64,000 nucleotides of DNA from Providencia rettgeri (GTDB taxonomy: Bacteria; Pseudomonadota; Gammaproteobacteria; Enterobacterales; Enterobacteriaceae), in assembly GCF_013702265.1 (NCBI RefSeq), contig NZ_CP059348.1, positions 1,054,001 to 1,118,000 of the forward strand. The letters are read 5' to 3'. Of the stretch, positions 53,858-63,055 are shown one piece after another. Made by a program: the position numbers and the translations under genes. Positions within the stretch are counted from its first letter, which is position 1; each line of letters begins with the position of its first letter. The notes under the pieces were generated by a model. That model saw only the letters and a program-made list of their open reading frames with translations. It did not search any database and was not told where the DNA came from.

Positions 53858-54679
53858 TTAAAAAAGTTTTTCCATTTCTTCCGCACGGTCAATCGCGCTT
53901 TGCATAGCATTGGCGACAGTTTGCGGTAGATTGCCTTGGTAAAATTGCTCTAAAGCCATTGCGGTGGTGCCGCCTTTAGAGGTGACTTGCTCACGCAAGG
54001 TTGAAAATGGGGTGTCCCCTTGTGATTTCGCTAACGCCACGGAACCTTCAATGGCATTAAGAACCAATTCGCGGGCTTGTTTTTCATCATAGCCAAGCTG
54101 CTCGGCTTTTTGCTGCATGGATTCCATAAACAGGAAAAAGTAAGCGGGGGAGCTACCGGTTAACGCAATGATATTGTTGATTTCGCTCTCTTTGGCGCAC
54201 CAGGTTGTTGAACCGACGCTTTCCATCAATTGCTGAGTAAATTGTTTATCATCTTCAGAGACATTGGACTGTGCAAACAAGCCACTAACACCTTTACCCA
54301 CCAGTGACGGCGTGTTTGGCATAATGCGCACTAAACGCAGTGAATGGGCAAAATAGTCATTATAACGAGCCGCAGGAATACCGGCAGCGATGGTTAATAT
54401 CAGCTTATTTTCTAAGTTTGTGAGTTGTCGAAGAGGCTCACAAACGTCTTTCATCATTTGCGGTTTGACGGCAAGCACAATCACGTCCGCTTGTTGGGCG
54501 GCGGTGAGATTATCATTGGTGCTAATGATGCCGTAGTCTTGCGCCATTTTGTCACGGCGTACAGGGGTTGGTGAACAGACGGTGATCATCGATGCAGGAT
54601 AGCCATGAGCCACAAGACCCGCAATAATGGCATTCGCCATATTTCCCGCGCCAATAAAGGCAATTTTGCGATGTTGCAT
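53858..54679 (-). CDS. proC: Pyrroline-5-carboxylate reductase
   Basis: 273 aa. Rossmann motif KIAFIGAGNMANAIIAGLVA with the basic NADP-type follow-on (TPVRRDKM), VIVLAVKPQMMKDVCEPLR, then RLVRIMPNTPSLVGKGVSGL, and the C-terminal dimer domain including ALTGSSPAYFFLFMESMQQ and EQVTSKGGTTAMALEQFYQG. Last step of proline synthesis. In E. coli proC is elsewhere; its place between yggS and yggT is seen in many other gamma-proteobacteria. Confidence 0.97.
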   Translation of the reverse strand: MQHRKIAFIGAGNMANAIIAGLVAHGYPASMITVCSPTPVRRDKMAQDYGIISTNDNLTAAQQADVIVLAVKPQMMKDVCEPLRQLTNLENKLILTIAAGIPAARYNDYFAHSLRLVRIMPNTPSLVGKGVSGLFAQSNVSEDDKQFTQQLMESVGSTTWCAKESEINNIIALTGSSPAYFFLFMESMQQKAEQLGYDEKQARELVLNAIEGSVALAKSQGDTPFSTLREQVTSKGGTTAMALEQFYQGNLPQTVANAMQSAIDRAEEMEKLF

Positions 54680-54695
54680 GTTGTTCTCCTAAAGA

Positions 54696-55397
54696 TTAAT
54701 TATGGTACTGACGGGCACCAAAAATGGCGGTACCGATGCGAACAAGTGTTGATCCGCAGTGGATAGCAGCGCGCATATCGTCGGTCATCCCCATGGATAA
54801 AGTGTCCACAGTCGGGTAGTTAGCTTTCAATTGTTCGAATGCCTGTTCCATTTGGCGAAACGCTGCACATTGGCGCTCATAATCGGTTTCTGGGGCTGGA
54901 ATGGTCATTAACCCACGCAACACTAAATTGGGTAATTGGGCGACTTGAGCAGCAAGTTCATTTACTTCCTCGAGGGTTATCCCCGATTTGCTGTTTTCAT
55001 CACTAATATTAATTTGGATCAGCACATTCAGCGGCGCTTTATTTTGAGGGCGCTGCTCATTTAAACGTTGGGCGATTTTGGCGCGATCTAAAGTATGGAA
55101 CCAATCAAAATGTTCTGCCACTAAGCGGCTTTTATTGGACTGTAGTGGACCAATAAAGTGCCAAACTAGGTCGGTTCTTTCCGCAAAGTGCTGGATTTTC
55201 TCCACGCCTTCTTGCACATAGTTTTCACCAAATTGGCGTTGACCTGCCTCGATAGCTTCCATAATGGCTTCACAAGGTTTGGTTTTACTCACAGCTAACA
55301 GGGTAATATCTTGAGGGGAGCGGTGACACTCGGTTGCAGCAAGATGAATACGCTCAGTGACATCAGATAGGTTTTTTTGAATGGTCATGTTATTCAA
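54696..55397 (-). CDS. yggS: PLP homeostasis protein YggS
   Basis: 233 aa, PROSC/YBL036C family with an alanine-racemase-like TIM barrel. The PLP lysine is in ITLLAVSKTKPCEAIMEA (about Lys-37). QRQFGENYVQEGVEKIQ, WHFIGPLQSNKSRLV and TLSMGMTDDMRAAIHCGSTL (about 200-219) are the family's other landmarks. Binds PLP and maintains vitamin B6 and amino-acid balance. Opens the yggS-proC-yggT-rdgB-hemW run, whose genes lie 7-20 bp apart or overlap. Confidence 0.96.
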   Translation of the reverse strand: MNNMTIQKNLSDVTERIHLAATECHRSPQDITLLAVSKTKPCEAIMEAIEAGQRQFGENYVQEGVEKIQHFAERTDLVWHFIGPLQSNKSRLVAEHFDWFHTLDRAKIAQRLNEQRPQNKAPLNVLIQINISDENSKSGITLEEVNELAAQVAQLPNLVLRGLMTIPAPETDYERQCAAFRQMEQAFEQLKANYPTVDTLSMGMTDDMRAAIHCGSTLVRIGTAIFGARQYHN

Positions 55398-55405
55398 TAC
55401 CGTTT

Positions 55406-55487
55406 TTCAGTTGCTTTCGGTGAATAGTGAGAATTAGCCCTAGTGTAAAACATATTAAGGGCGAACGGCACCTTTGCAGCAACTGAA
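55406..55487. repeat. Nested inverted repeats between yggS and ruvX
   Basis: TTCAGTTGCT (55406-55415) is the exact complement of AGCAACTGAA (55478-55487). Inside, GCCCT (55437-55441) pairs with AGGGC (55459-55463). The approx. 82-bp palindromic unit fills most of the spacer and resembles a small non-coding repeat of the ERIC/MITE kind, though its sequence is not ERIC. E. coli has the yggR gene at this place. Confidence 0.45.
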
Positions 55488-55516
55488 TGGGGAAAATAAA
55501 CGTAAAGATGTGCCTT

Positions 55517-55936
55517 TTAGTAATTTTGTTCAAACCAACTTTCTAAAATCACCACCGCAGAGGCAGAATCCACTTTGCCTTTGCTCAGTGCGCGATAGCC
55601 ACCTTGCTCAAACAGCCCCGATTTCGCCTCTACGGTAGACAGCCTTTCATCATGCAGTTGAACCTGCACACCAAAGCGTCCGTGAATGCGATTGGCAAAA
55701 TTACGTGCTTGGCTAGTGACGAGCTGCTCAGTTCCATCCATATTTAAAGGAAGTCCCACGATCACAAGCTGCGGCTGCCACTCTTTGAGCAGTTTTTCAA
55801 TTTGTGACCAGTCAGGTCTGCCATCGGTGGCTTTTAATGAGGTTAACGCGCGGGCGGTACCGGTGATCTCTTGACCAACAGCGACACCAATGCTTTTCGT
55901 CCCAAAATCAAAGGCTAATAAAGTTCTTGCTGACAT
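55517..55936 (-). CDS. ruvX: RuvX/YqgF family Holliday-junction resolvase-like nuclease
   Basis: 139 aa, RNase H fold. [20 protein letters not shown] (first catalytic Asp), [14 protein letters not shown] with the second, [15 protein letters not shown] with the Glu, and [17 protein letters not shown] at the end with the last Asp. Essential in many bacteria and linked to pre-16S rRNA processing. The ATG overlaps the yqgE stop codon (TAATG). Confidence 0.96.
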   Translation of the reverse strand: MSARTLLAFDFGTKSIGVAVGQEITGTARALTSLKATDGRPDWSQIEKLLKEWQPQLVIVGLPLNMDGTEQLVTSQARNFANRIHGRFGVQVQLHDERLSTVEAKSGLFEQGGYRALSKGKVDSASAVVILESWFEQNY

Positions 55937-56499
55937 TAAGCGTGCCCCGCTTGCATGGAGATATTATGGATGTCGATGCCTAAAAGTTTGCCTGCGGCTT
56001 TCCAGCGTTCATTTATCGGCGTATCAAAAATCAGTTTAGGATCGGCTTTAACGGTCAACCAGCTATTTTCCATGATTTCACTTTCTAACTGCCCAGGTTC
56101 CCAGCTTGAATAACCGAGAGTGACTAAAGAATTCATGGGATGCTGTTCACTGCCTAACGTTTCTAAAATATCTTTAGAGGTGGTTACCATGACATGGTCA
56201 TTGAGGCGCAAACTTGCCGCATAACCCGCCACAGGGGTATGGATAATAAACCCGTGCTCTTCAGAAACAGGGCCACCCGCAATCACCATTTTTTCAAGAT
56301 TTCGCGTGTTGGTATTGTCAGACACGTCAATTTCGAGCTTTTTCAGCATGGTCGCGACAGAAAAATCCTCAATAGGCTTGTTGATCACGAGGCCCATCGC
56401 ACCATTTTCATTATGTTCGCAGATATACACCACGGAATGGTCGAAATAGGGATCCGTCAGTGAAGGCATGGCAATTAAAAAATGATTCTGTAAGTTCAT
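55936..56499 (-). CDS. yqgE: YqgE family (DUF179) protein
   Basis: 187 aa from ATG 56499 ([19 protein letters not shown]), the start matching family members; a TTG three codons upstream is possible but unlikely. Family landmarks: [56 protein letters not shown] and [18 protein letters not shown]. The function is not known; it is conserved between gshB and ruvX. Confidence 0.95.
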   Translation of the reverse strand: MNLQNHFLIAMPSLTDPYFDHSVVYICEHNENGAMGLVINKPIEDFSVATMLKKLEIDVSDNTNTRNLEKMVIAGGPVSEEHGFIIHTPVAGYAASLRLNDHVMVTTSKDILETLGSEQHPMNSLVTLGYSSWEPGQLESEIMENSWLTVKADPKLIFDTPINERWKAAGKLLGIDIHNISMQAGHA

Positions 56500-56668
56500 A
56501 AATGGCAAGCTCAGGGGTTATGTTCCTATTCGTTGAGATAACATTATGGATTAAAAAAAACTATGGTTTAAAACAAAAACTATGGGCTAAAAAAATAACG
56601 CCAAAGGCAACCTCGAAAGGCTGCCTTTTTGAGACGTATCTGTTAACAGATACTATTTTTCATAAAGA

Positions 56669-57616
56669 CTATTTTTTCAGGCGGCGCTCGATCGCATCCA
56701 TCAACATACCAGTGATGGAGATATCAAATGCAGCTTCAATTTCACGGGCGCAGGTTGGGCTTGTGACGTTAATTTCAGTCAAGCGATCACCGATAATATC
56801 CAGACCCACAAAAATCAGCCCTTTTTCTTTTAAGGTCGGTGCGACAGCGCGAGCAATCGCCCAGTCACTTTCTGTTAATGGACGGGCTTCACCACGGCCA
56901 CCGGCTGCGAGGTTTCCTCGGGTTTCCCCTTGTGCAGGAATACGCGCAAGGCAATATGGCACAGGTTCGCCGTCCACCACCAGCACACGTTTGTCACCGT
57001 CTTTGATAGCAGGCAAAAAGTTTTGCGCCATGCAATAACGGGAATTGTGCTCGGTTAACGTTTCGATGATAACGCCAACGTTCGGGTCTTCTTTTTTCAA
57101 ACGGAAAATAGAGGCGCCGCCCATACCCTCCAACGGTTTAAAAATCACGTCACCGTGTTTTTTATGGAATTCACGCAGTTTTTCAGAGCTACGAGTGACT
57201 AAGGTATCTGGTGTTAACTCAGGGAACCATGCCGTAAACAGCTTTTCGTTACAGTCACGTAGGCTTTGTGGCTTGTTGACAATCAAGCAGCCCGCTTGTT
57301 CTGCGCGCTCAAGAATGTAAGTCGCGTAGATATATTCAGTATCAAATGGCGGATCTTTACGCATTAAAATGGCGTCAAGGTCGCTCAGGGCGATGTCTTG
57401 TTCAGAATGGAATTCATACCATTTGGTTGGGTTCTCTTCGACCGTCACAATCTTTGTGGTCGCACGGGCTTCGCCTTGGTGCAGGTACAGGTCGTTCATC
57501 TCCATATAATGGATTTCATAACCGCGGCGTGCAGCTTCCAGCATCATTGCAAAACTGGTGTCTTTCTTGATTTTAATGGATGAAATAGGATCCATTACTA
57601 TGCCGAGCTTGATCAT
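56669..57616 (-). CDS. gshB: Glutathione synthetase
   Basis: 315-aa ATP-grasp ligase. N-terminal domain IKLGIVMDPISSIKIKKDTS, LMRKDPPFDTEYIYATYIL with the family's substrate loop, and IVNKPQSLRDCNEKLFTAWF. ATP-grasp part DVIFKPLEGMGGASIFRLKK (about 150-169), GDKRVLVVDGEPVPYCLARI, GNLAAGGRGEARPLTESDW and GLDIIGDRLTEINVTSPTC with the metal-binding Asp/Asn. Joins glycine to gamma-glutamylcysteine. Start lies 9 bp after the rsmE stop. Confidence 0.97.
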   Translation of the reverse strand: MIKLGIVMDPISSIKIKKDTSFAMMLEAARRGYEIHYMEMNDLYLHQGEARATTKIVTVEENPTKWYEFHSEQDIALSDLDAILMRKDPPFDTEYIYATYILERAEQAGCLIVNKPQSLRDCNEKLFTAWFPELTPDTLVTRSSEKLREFHKKHGDVIFKPLEGMGGASIFRLKKEDPNVGVIIETLTEHNSRYCMAQNFLPAIKDGDKRVLVVDGEPVPYCLARIPAQGETRGNLAAGGRGEARPLTESDWAIARAVAPTLKEKGLIFVGLDIIGDRLTEINVTSPTCAREIEAAFDISITGMLMDAIERRLKK

Positions 57617-57625
57617 TTTATCTCC

Positions 57626-58357
57626 TTAACCCAAGTCACCTAAACGCACTTGTAATGCCGTTATAGCGGTTAGCGCGGTCGTTTCTGTTCGTAATACTCG
57701 TGGCCCTAACAGGATATCAGTAAATTGATAATTGGCTGTCATGGCAATTTCATCAGCGGATAAGCCGCCTTCTGGGCCTATCAGCAATCTTACGTGCTTT
57801 AAATCAGCGGGGAGCGTGTTGATGCTCTCACTTGCCCGAGGGTGTAAATTAATTTTAAACGCGCCGTCATTTTCTGCACACCACGCTTCAAGGGATTGAA
57901 CGGGGCGGATTTCAGGAATGCGGTTGCGACCACTTTGCTCACAGGCGGCAATGGCAATTTTTTGCCACTGTTGTAATTTTTTCTCTAAACGCTCGCCATC
58001 AAGGCGTACGCCACAACGTTCTGAAAGTAGTGGCGTGATTGTGTTAACACCAAGTTCAACGGATTTTTGAATAGTGAATTCCATTTTTTCACCGCGGGAC
58101 ATCACTTGCCCAAGGTGGATATCTAAGGGGGATTCACGGTCATCCAATGTGCAGTCTTGGATAGTCACAAACACATTTTTTTTCGTTGCTTCTGTAATTT
58201 CAGCGCGGAATGTGTGATTGCTTCCATCAAACAATTCTAGCTGTTGTCCGGCTGTCATGCGAAGAACTCGACCCACATGGTTGGCTGCATCATCACAAAG
58301 CGAAATGGTGGTATTAATTTGAAGTGGCTCTGGGTGATAAATGCGTGGAACGCGCAT
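57626..58357 (-). CDS. rsmE: 16S rRNA (uracil-1498-N3)-methyltransferase
   Basis: 243-aa SPOUT-class methyltransferase. N-terminal PUA-like part [22 protein letters not shown], then [20 protein letters not shown] and [15 protein letters not shown]. The trefoil knot is formed by [17 protein letters not shown] and [20 protein letters not shown]. Methylates U1498 of 16S rRNA. Sits upstream of gshB as in E. coli. The preceding 276 bp contain no gene. Confidence 0.96.
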   Translation of the reverse strand: MRVPRIYHPEPLQINTTISLCDDAANHVGRVLRMTAGQQLELFDGSNHTFRAEITEATKKNVFVTIQDCTLDDRESPLDIHLGQVMSRGEKMEFTIQKSVELGVNTITPLLSERCGVRLDGERLEKKLQQWQKIAIAACEQSGRNRIPEIRPVQSLEAWCAENDGAFKINLHPRASESINTLPADLKHVRLLIGPEGGLSADEIAMTANYQFTDILLGPRVLRTETTALTAITALQVRLGDLG

Positions 58358-58634
58358 GATTTTTCCTTAGTCCAATAATTAAGATAACTGATGCAGGATA
58401 TGGGGGCAGAATCTCGAAAAACAAGAGGACGGACTGAGTTTATAACTAAAAAGAGGGATTTTTTAGCTCGTCTGTGCCTTGCATTTCACACTCTCATATC
58501 GACGCTAAATTTGTCGATAAAACCGACTCAAAACCACGAAATTATAGTGTTGGTTTCTGCGTCTAGCACCGTATAGTAAGCCCTGTCTTTGTCTAGTAAA
58601 CCCATCTTTAGCGCTCATGGAAAAGGAGAACACC

Positions 58635-59312
58635 ATGATTGATGCCGTAAATGGATTTTTAATACCTATATCGTTAATCACACTATTGTCCCTCTTGTCA
58701 TCGTGGCTGACAACTCTATTACTGAGGGAAATTCCTGCCTGCTATTTTGATTTACCGAGTATTACCATTAACGTGAATCGGGTATGGATAGATTATTGGA
58801 TATTGGGTGCGGGGATCGTGCTCCTTGGTTACCCACCTTCGGTTCTCGCTTTATTATTTCTGTTTTTCAACTTGGTTATCCCATTAGGTTTAATCGACCT
58901 AAAAACGGGCTATTTACCGGATGTCCTCAATTATCCGTTATTGGTTTTTGGCCTGTTATTTCAATGGGGAATGCCAGCGGGAAATTTGTTATCCGCTATT
59001 TATGCGCTGCTGTTCAGTTACATTGGGTTAGTGGCTATCACGACGTTGGTGGAAAAAATTCGTCGGCGACCGCAAATGGGGAGAGGGGATTTTAAATTAA
59101 TTGCTGCGTGCGCGACGTGGCTCGGTGTATTCAATCTTCCCTATTTTCTAGGGCTTGCCGCGAGCTTAGGTTTACTGCATTTTCTTTGGCGCGCATGGCG
59201 AGAAAAAAAGGAACGGCGAGGCAAACAGAAATTCGTGCAGAGCATTCCGTTTGGTCCCGCCATTATTTGCAGTGCCAGTTTTTGGCTGTTGCTTAGCTGG
59301 CATCCTAATTAG
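58635..59312 (+). CDS. Short prepilin peptidase (A24 family), orphan
   Basis: 225 aa from ATG 58635 with AAGGAG upstream. Multi-pass membrane protein with about six helices. The two A24 aspartates are visible: Asp-88 in LGLIDLKTGYLPDVLNYPLL (with the second family Asp at 96) and Asp-152 in QMGRGDFKLIAACATWLG (GxGD-type motif). The cytosolic zinc-Cys methyltransferase loop of standard PilD-type enzymes is absent, so this would be a cleavage-only enzyme. No type IV pilin or type II secretion genes lie nearby, so the substrate is encoded elsewhere or the gene is a relic. Confidence 0.85.
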   Translation: MIDAVNGFLIPISLITLLSLLSSWLTTLLLREIPACYFDLPSITINVNRVWIDYWILGAGIVLLGYPPSVLALLFLFFNLVIPLGLIDLKTGYLPDVLNYPLLVFGLLFQWGMPAGNLLSAIYALLFSYIGLVAITTLVEKIRRRPQMGRGDFKLIAACATWLGVFNLPYFLGLAASLGLLHFLWRAWREKKERRGKQKFVQSIPFGPAIICSASFWLLLSWHPN

Positions 59313-59949
59313 CGGCTTTCACCAGTGAGTCTAAAAATTGTTGCCATTTTGCTGGTTCGCCAAGATAGTTTTGCAGAGGTACGCGCAGCCATTTGCCTTG
59401 CTGTTCGATTAACAGCGTTGGAAAGCCAGATGCACCGGATTGGCCGAGTAATTGCTTACTTTGAGCAATATGAGCGTCTGTTTCAGTTTGCGCGCATTGG
59501 GCATAATCTTTTTGGAACTGCTCAACATTCAAACCAATTTCTTGCGCCACTTCCACTAAAACTTCGGGCTGTTTAATCTGGCGCCCCGAAACGTAATGGG
59601 CTTTTTGCAACGCTTTTAGCATTTCAACGCCTTTGCCCTGTTTTGTTGCGGCCAAAATGGCGGTTTGTGGTGGCGCAGAGTCCATCACCACATTGGGTTG
59701 GTGCAGCATTGCGATGTAGTCATCACCAAAAATTTGCCCCGTCATTGCCGCAATGCGTTTATCTGATTGCAAAATATATTGACGGAATTGGTCGTCAAGA
59801 TGCAGTCGTGCATTGCCCGCTAACATCCCGCCACCGTGTAATTCTAGGTGAATATTTGGGTGATTAGCGGCGATGGCGATTAACGGTGCAGCAGCATAAC
59901 ACCAGCCACAGTAAGGGTCATAAATATAATGTAGGGTAATTGTGTTCAT
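59305..59949 (-). CDS. DsbA-family thiol oxidoreductase (FrnE-like)
   Basis: 214 aa, no signal peptide. YIYDPYCGWCYAAAPL gives a CxxC (Cys-14, Cys-17) in a thioredoxin fold with the DsbA helical insertion; the cis-Pro is in GASGFPTLLIEQQG (about 170-185). The HGGGMLAG and DDYIAMLHQPNVVMDSAPPQ segments fit FrnE-like proteins of 2-hydroxychromene-isomerase/DsbA type. It is cytoplasmic, so not a classical periplasmic disulfide donor. Its tail overlaps that of the prepilin peptidase by 8 bp (convergent). Confidence 0.85.
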   Translation of the reverse strand: MNTITLHYIYDPYCGWCYAAAPLIAIAANHPNIHLELHGGGMLAGNARLHLDDQFRQYILQSDKRIAAMTGQIFGDDYIAMLHQPNVVMDSAPPQTAILAATKQGKGVEMLKALQKAHYVSGRQIKQPEVLVEVAQEIGLNVEQFQKDYAQCAQTETDAHIAQSKQLLGQSGASGFPTLLIEQQGKWLRVPLQNYLGEPAKWQQFLDSLVKAAN

Positions 59950-60089
59950 GGTTTTTATTCTCTCTAATTCTTTGTTTTATCATTCTATTCGAATCGCTGA
60001 AAAGCCAGTCGTTAAAAAAATAAGCTAACGGAAAATAGCGGGTTAATAGTCGCTATCTCCGTCACAATTAGTCTTAGCTTATTAGTGAC

Positions 60090-60962
60090 TTATTGCGGCC
60101 ACTGCATTTCGCCTTTTACCACTTTAGCGCCTAATTCTAAGCTGGATTTATCATCCAAGCTTGGGTAGCGAGTTTCCATTTTCTTGATAAGTTCTGCGGA
60201 ATTTTTACTTTGGCTGTTAGCTTTTTCAAAGTCCGTTAAATATTTTTGGGTAAAGGTCACGCTTGCCAGATCCATTTTGGATTTGCCCGTAAAGTGCCCC
60301 GGAACAACTACACTTGGTTTCAGCGCTTTGATGCTTTCTAGCGTTTGTTGCCAATCTTGACGTGATTGCTTGGTTTGTGTGTCGGCAACCCAAACGTGGA
60401 TATTGTCAGAAACAACGACACCCCCGACAACAGCTTTGAGTGAAGGCACCCAAACGTAGCTTCTGTCTGGTGATGCACCATCTAACCCTTTAATTTCTAA
60501 CGTTTCACCATCCACAGTGAAGTGATTAGTTTTGATAACTTCAGGCACCACTACTTTGCTCGGCGCTTCATTTTTTAAGACGCCGCCCCAGTAAGCCAAT
60601 TTGCCATCTTTAGTGGCGTTAATCGCATCAACGGTTTGTTGAGTCGCAACCACTTTGGCATCAGGGAAGGCTTTAGTTAGCGTTTCTAAACCAAAATAGT
60701 AGTCTGGGTCAGAGTGGCTGATATAAATGGTAGTCAGCTTTTTATCCAGCTTTTTGATTTTATCGACCAGCTGCTGGGCATCATTGTTTTGGAATTGAGC
60801 GTCAATTAAAACCACTTCTTTATCACCGCTGATAATCTCAGAAGAGACAGGGAACACACTGTTATTACCCGGGTTATAAACATCTAAAGTTAAGTTAGCA
60901 GCTTGAGCAAAATGCGTGGCAGTAGCAAAGGCAGTTGCAGTTAATACAGTCGATAATTTCAT
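60090..60962 (-). CDS. Secreted MBL-fold protein with altered metal motif
   Basis: 290 aa with signal peptide MKLSTVLTATAFATATHFAQ (cut after AQA). Metallo-beta-lactamase fold, but the HxHxDH motif is replaced by H83-S-D85-P-D87-Y88 in YISHSDPDYYFGLETL. Only one His of the first cluster remains. VVPGHFTGKS has the next His. Members of this secreted MBL branch with HxDPDY are known to me, but not their substrate. A LysR-family gene starts 140 bp away in the opposite direction and is its probable regulator. Substrate and metal content are unknown. Confidence 0.82.
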   Translation of the reverse strand: MKLSTVLTATAFATATHFAQAANLTLDVYNPGNNSVFPVSSEIISGDKEVVLIDAQFQNNDAQQLVDKIKKLDKKLTTIYISHSDPDYYFGLETLTKAFPDAKVVATQQTVDAINATKDGKLAYWGGVLKNEAPSKVVVPEVIKTNHFTVDGETLEIKGLDGASPDRSYVWVPSLKAVVGGVVVSDNIHVWVADTQTKQSRQDWQQTLESIKALKPSVVVPGHFTGKSKMDLASVTFTQKYLTDFEKANSQSKNSAELIKKMETRYPSLDDKSSLELGAKVVKGEMQWPQ

Positions 60963-61102
60963 TTTCTTATCCTAATGTTAAGTCATCTAATGTTCAGTCA
61001 TGTTGTGTGCCTGATTTGGCTTGGTGTGTATATTAAATTGCAATTAAGGTAAGAAAAACGCCATAATCAGGTCATCTTTGTTGCATAAATCGGTCAAATA
61101 AT

Positions 61103-62017
61103 ATGGATAGACTCAAAGCGGTGCAGGTGTTTATTACTATTGTAGAACAAGGTAGCCTCAGCGGTGCGGCAGATAAATTGGATATGTCCCGTGCAATGGT
61201 GACGCGCTATTTGGCTGAAATGGAACAGTGGGCAGGGGTGCGCTTGCTTAACCGTACCACGCGGCGCTTAAGTTTAACGTCAGCGGGGGAAGGGGTTTAT
61301 CAGCAATCATTGCAGCTAAATGCTATTTCTTTAAGCGTTCCGGTTGAGCAAAAGCACGATACGAAAGAGTTAGCGGGGTTGGTGCGCATTAGCTGCTCCC
61401 AATCTATCGCTCAAAGTGCATTGTCTCTTGCCATTTCTGAGTTTTTGCAGATGTATCCCAATATGATGATTGATATGCAGATCTCGAATAAATCGGTGAA
61501 TTTAATCGAGGAACGTATCGATCTGGCTATCCGTATCACCAATCAGTTAGAGCCGAATTTAATTGCCAAGCCGCTATCAACCTGCCATTCCGTAATTTGT
61601 GCTTCGCCGAAGTTTCTACAAGGTAAAAATTTACCCACCAAACCCGAAGATTTGGCTCTGATGGAGTGCCTCACTTACAGCTTTTTTGGGCGTAGCATGT
61701 GGAGCTTTGAAAAAGAGGGAGAAACTTCGACGGTACTGGTGGATGGTCGACTCAGCGCCAATGAATCCGTATTTTTAATGGAAGCAACATTAAATGGCGC
61801 GGGTATCGCGATGCAGCCTTACTATTCTGTGGCGAGCTATTTGCAATCGGGGGAGTTGGTTCAGTTGTTACCGGATTACACGCCGTTGCCCCTTGGTATT
61901 TATGGGGTCTATACCAGCCGGCAGCATATGCCAACGCCATTACGTGCGGTGATCGATTTCCTTGCCAACTGGTTTAAAACATCCTCTCACTGGCTCTCAT
62001 TGATGTCGCAGCGCTAA
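61103..62017 (+). CDS. LysR-family regulator divergent from MBL-fold gene
   Basis: 304 aa. Winged HTH at about 1-59: MDRLKAVQVFITIVEQGSLS, then AADKLDMSRAMVTRYLAEME, LGVRLLNRTTRRLSLT-type end. The effector domain starts ELAGLVRISCSQSIAQSAL near residue 92, with DLAIRITNQLEPNLIAKPLS later. Divergent from the MBL-fold gene at 60962 and convergent with lysR, which it overlaps by 21 bp at the 3' end. Likely controls the MBL gene. Confidence 0.9.
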   Translation: MDRLKAVQVFITIVEQGSLSGAADKLDMSRAMVTRYLAEMEQWAGVRLLNRTTRRLSLTSAGEGVYQQSLQLNAISLSVPVEQKHDTKELAGLVRISCSQSIAQSALSLAISEFLQMYPNMMIDMQISNKSVNLIEERIDLAIRITNQLEPNLIAKPLSTCHSVICASPKFLQGKNLPTKPEDLALMECLTYSFFGRSMWSFEKEGETSTVLVDGRLSANESVFLMEATLNGAGIAMQPYYSVASYLQSGELVQLLPDYTPLPLGIYGVYTSRQHMPTPLRAVIDFLANWFKTSSHWLSLMSQR

Positions 62018-62932
62018 GGCGAGATCATGCTCTATTTGCGTAAAGGTTCGTTGCAAATGTTCAGTGAAAATATGGGTGATCTGCGAAGATGGGCGGTGAT
62101 TCGGCGTAATTAAGCTAACGGTAAATGGGATAGAAAAACTAAGTGGGCGGATCACCAGATTGCCTGCTGATTGTTGATAAAAATCCAATGCAGTCAGTGG
62201 GTTGACGATAGAGACCCCAATTCCCTTCAAGGTCATGGCGCAAATAGAGGAAGCGGAGTGGGTTTCCATTACCATTTTGCGCTCCACTTGATGCTCGGCA
62301 AAGATGGTATCAATGATTTGCCGATAGCTATCTGTGAGAGACAGGCTAATAAAACGCTGTTGATGAAAATCTTGTGGAGTGAGGACTTTTTTCTGTTCGA
62401 AAGGGTGCCCAATGGGCAGCACGCAAACTTCATTTAATGAACCCAATGTCAGTTGTTCCGTACCTGGCGGGGTTTGTAAGTGCTCAGTTAACCCCACATC
62501 ATAACGCTGGGCGGATAGCCACTCTTCTAGCACGGGGGATTCTTGTGGGATCACTGTTAAATTCACATCTGGGTAATTTTCCATAAAGGCTTGGCAAACT
62601 TGTGGTAGCAAAGATTGTGCGAAAGCCGGTAAGCAGGCAATGGAAATTTGAGCGTGTTCAAAGCGGCGAATAGTTTCTGCTGAGTTGCGAATACGCTCTA
62701 AACCATAATAGGAGTGTTCGACTTCTTCATGAAAGCGTAAGCCTTGCGCCGTTGGGTGTAAGCGACCTTTGACTCTATCGAATAATTTAAACTGTAATAA
62801 ATGCTCGAGTCGCGCCAGTTCTCGGCTGATGGTTGGCTGAGAGGTATTTAGCAATGCAGCCGCCTCCGTGAGATTGGGGGTGGTCATTACCGCACGAAAA
62901 ATTTCAATATGTCGCCAAGAAATTGCCTGCAT
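61997..62932 (-). CDS. lysR: Transcriptional activator LysR
   Basis: 311 aa. The start MQAISWRHIEIFRAVMTTPN, then LTEAAALLNTSQPTISRELA is the HTH (about 20-39), with FDRVKGRLHPTAQGLRFHEE and the effector part with TVIPQESPVLEEWLSAQRYD as in E. coli LysR. CVLPIGHPFEQKKVLTPQDF follows. It activates lysA when lysine is low and diaminopimelate is present. Divergent from lysA with 123 bp between them, the arrangement in E. coli. Confidence 0.95.
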   Translation of the reverse strand: MQAISWRHIEIFRAVMTTPNLTEAAALLNTSQPTISRELARLEHLLQFKLFDRVKGRLHPTAQGLRFHEEVEHSYYGLERIRNSAETIRRFEHAQISIACLPAFAQSLLPQVCQAFMENYPDVNLTVIPQESPVLEEWLSAQRYDVGLTEHLQTPPGTEQLTLGSLNEVCVLPIGHPFEQKKVLTPQDFHQQRFISLSLTDSYRQIIDTIFAEHQVERKMVMETHSASSICAMTLKGIGVSIVNPLTALDFYQQSAGNLVIRPLSFSIPFTVSLITPNHRPSSQITHIFTEHLQRTFTQIEHDLALALRHQ

Positions 62933-62953
62933 GATTGCTCCTCTCGCATTTCT

Positions 62954-62964
62954 ATATCAGATAT
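62954..62964. promoter_or_regulatory. LysR-type binding dyad between lysR and lysA
   Basis: ATATC-A-GATAT (5-1-5) is a small perfect dyad about 90 bp upstream of the lysA start, of the T-N11-A type LysR proteins favour. Location supports it as part of the LysR site. Confidence 0.4.
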
Positions 62965-63055
62965 GAATAGACTTTAGCAAAAAGGATATTTTTTTTCCCA
63001 TTTTATTCGTCTAATAATCGAGCTCACTATAATAAAACTTGCCAACGAGGTTCTG

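Noticed and set aside
62933..63055. Lysine riboswitch upstream of lysA
   Set aside because: The 123-bp spacer is too short for the ~170-nt lysine riboswitch and has no such fold; the divergent lysR explains control.
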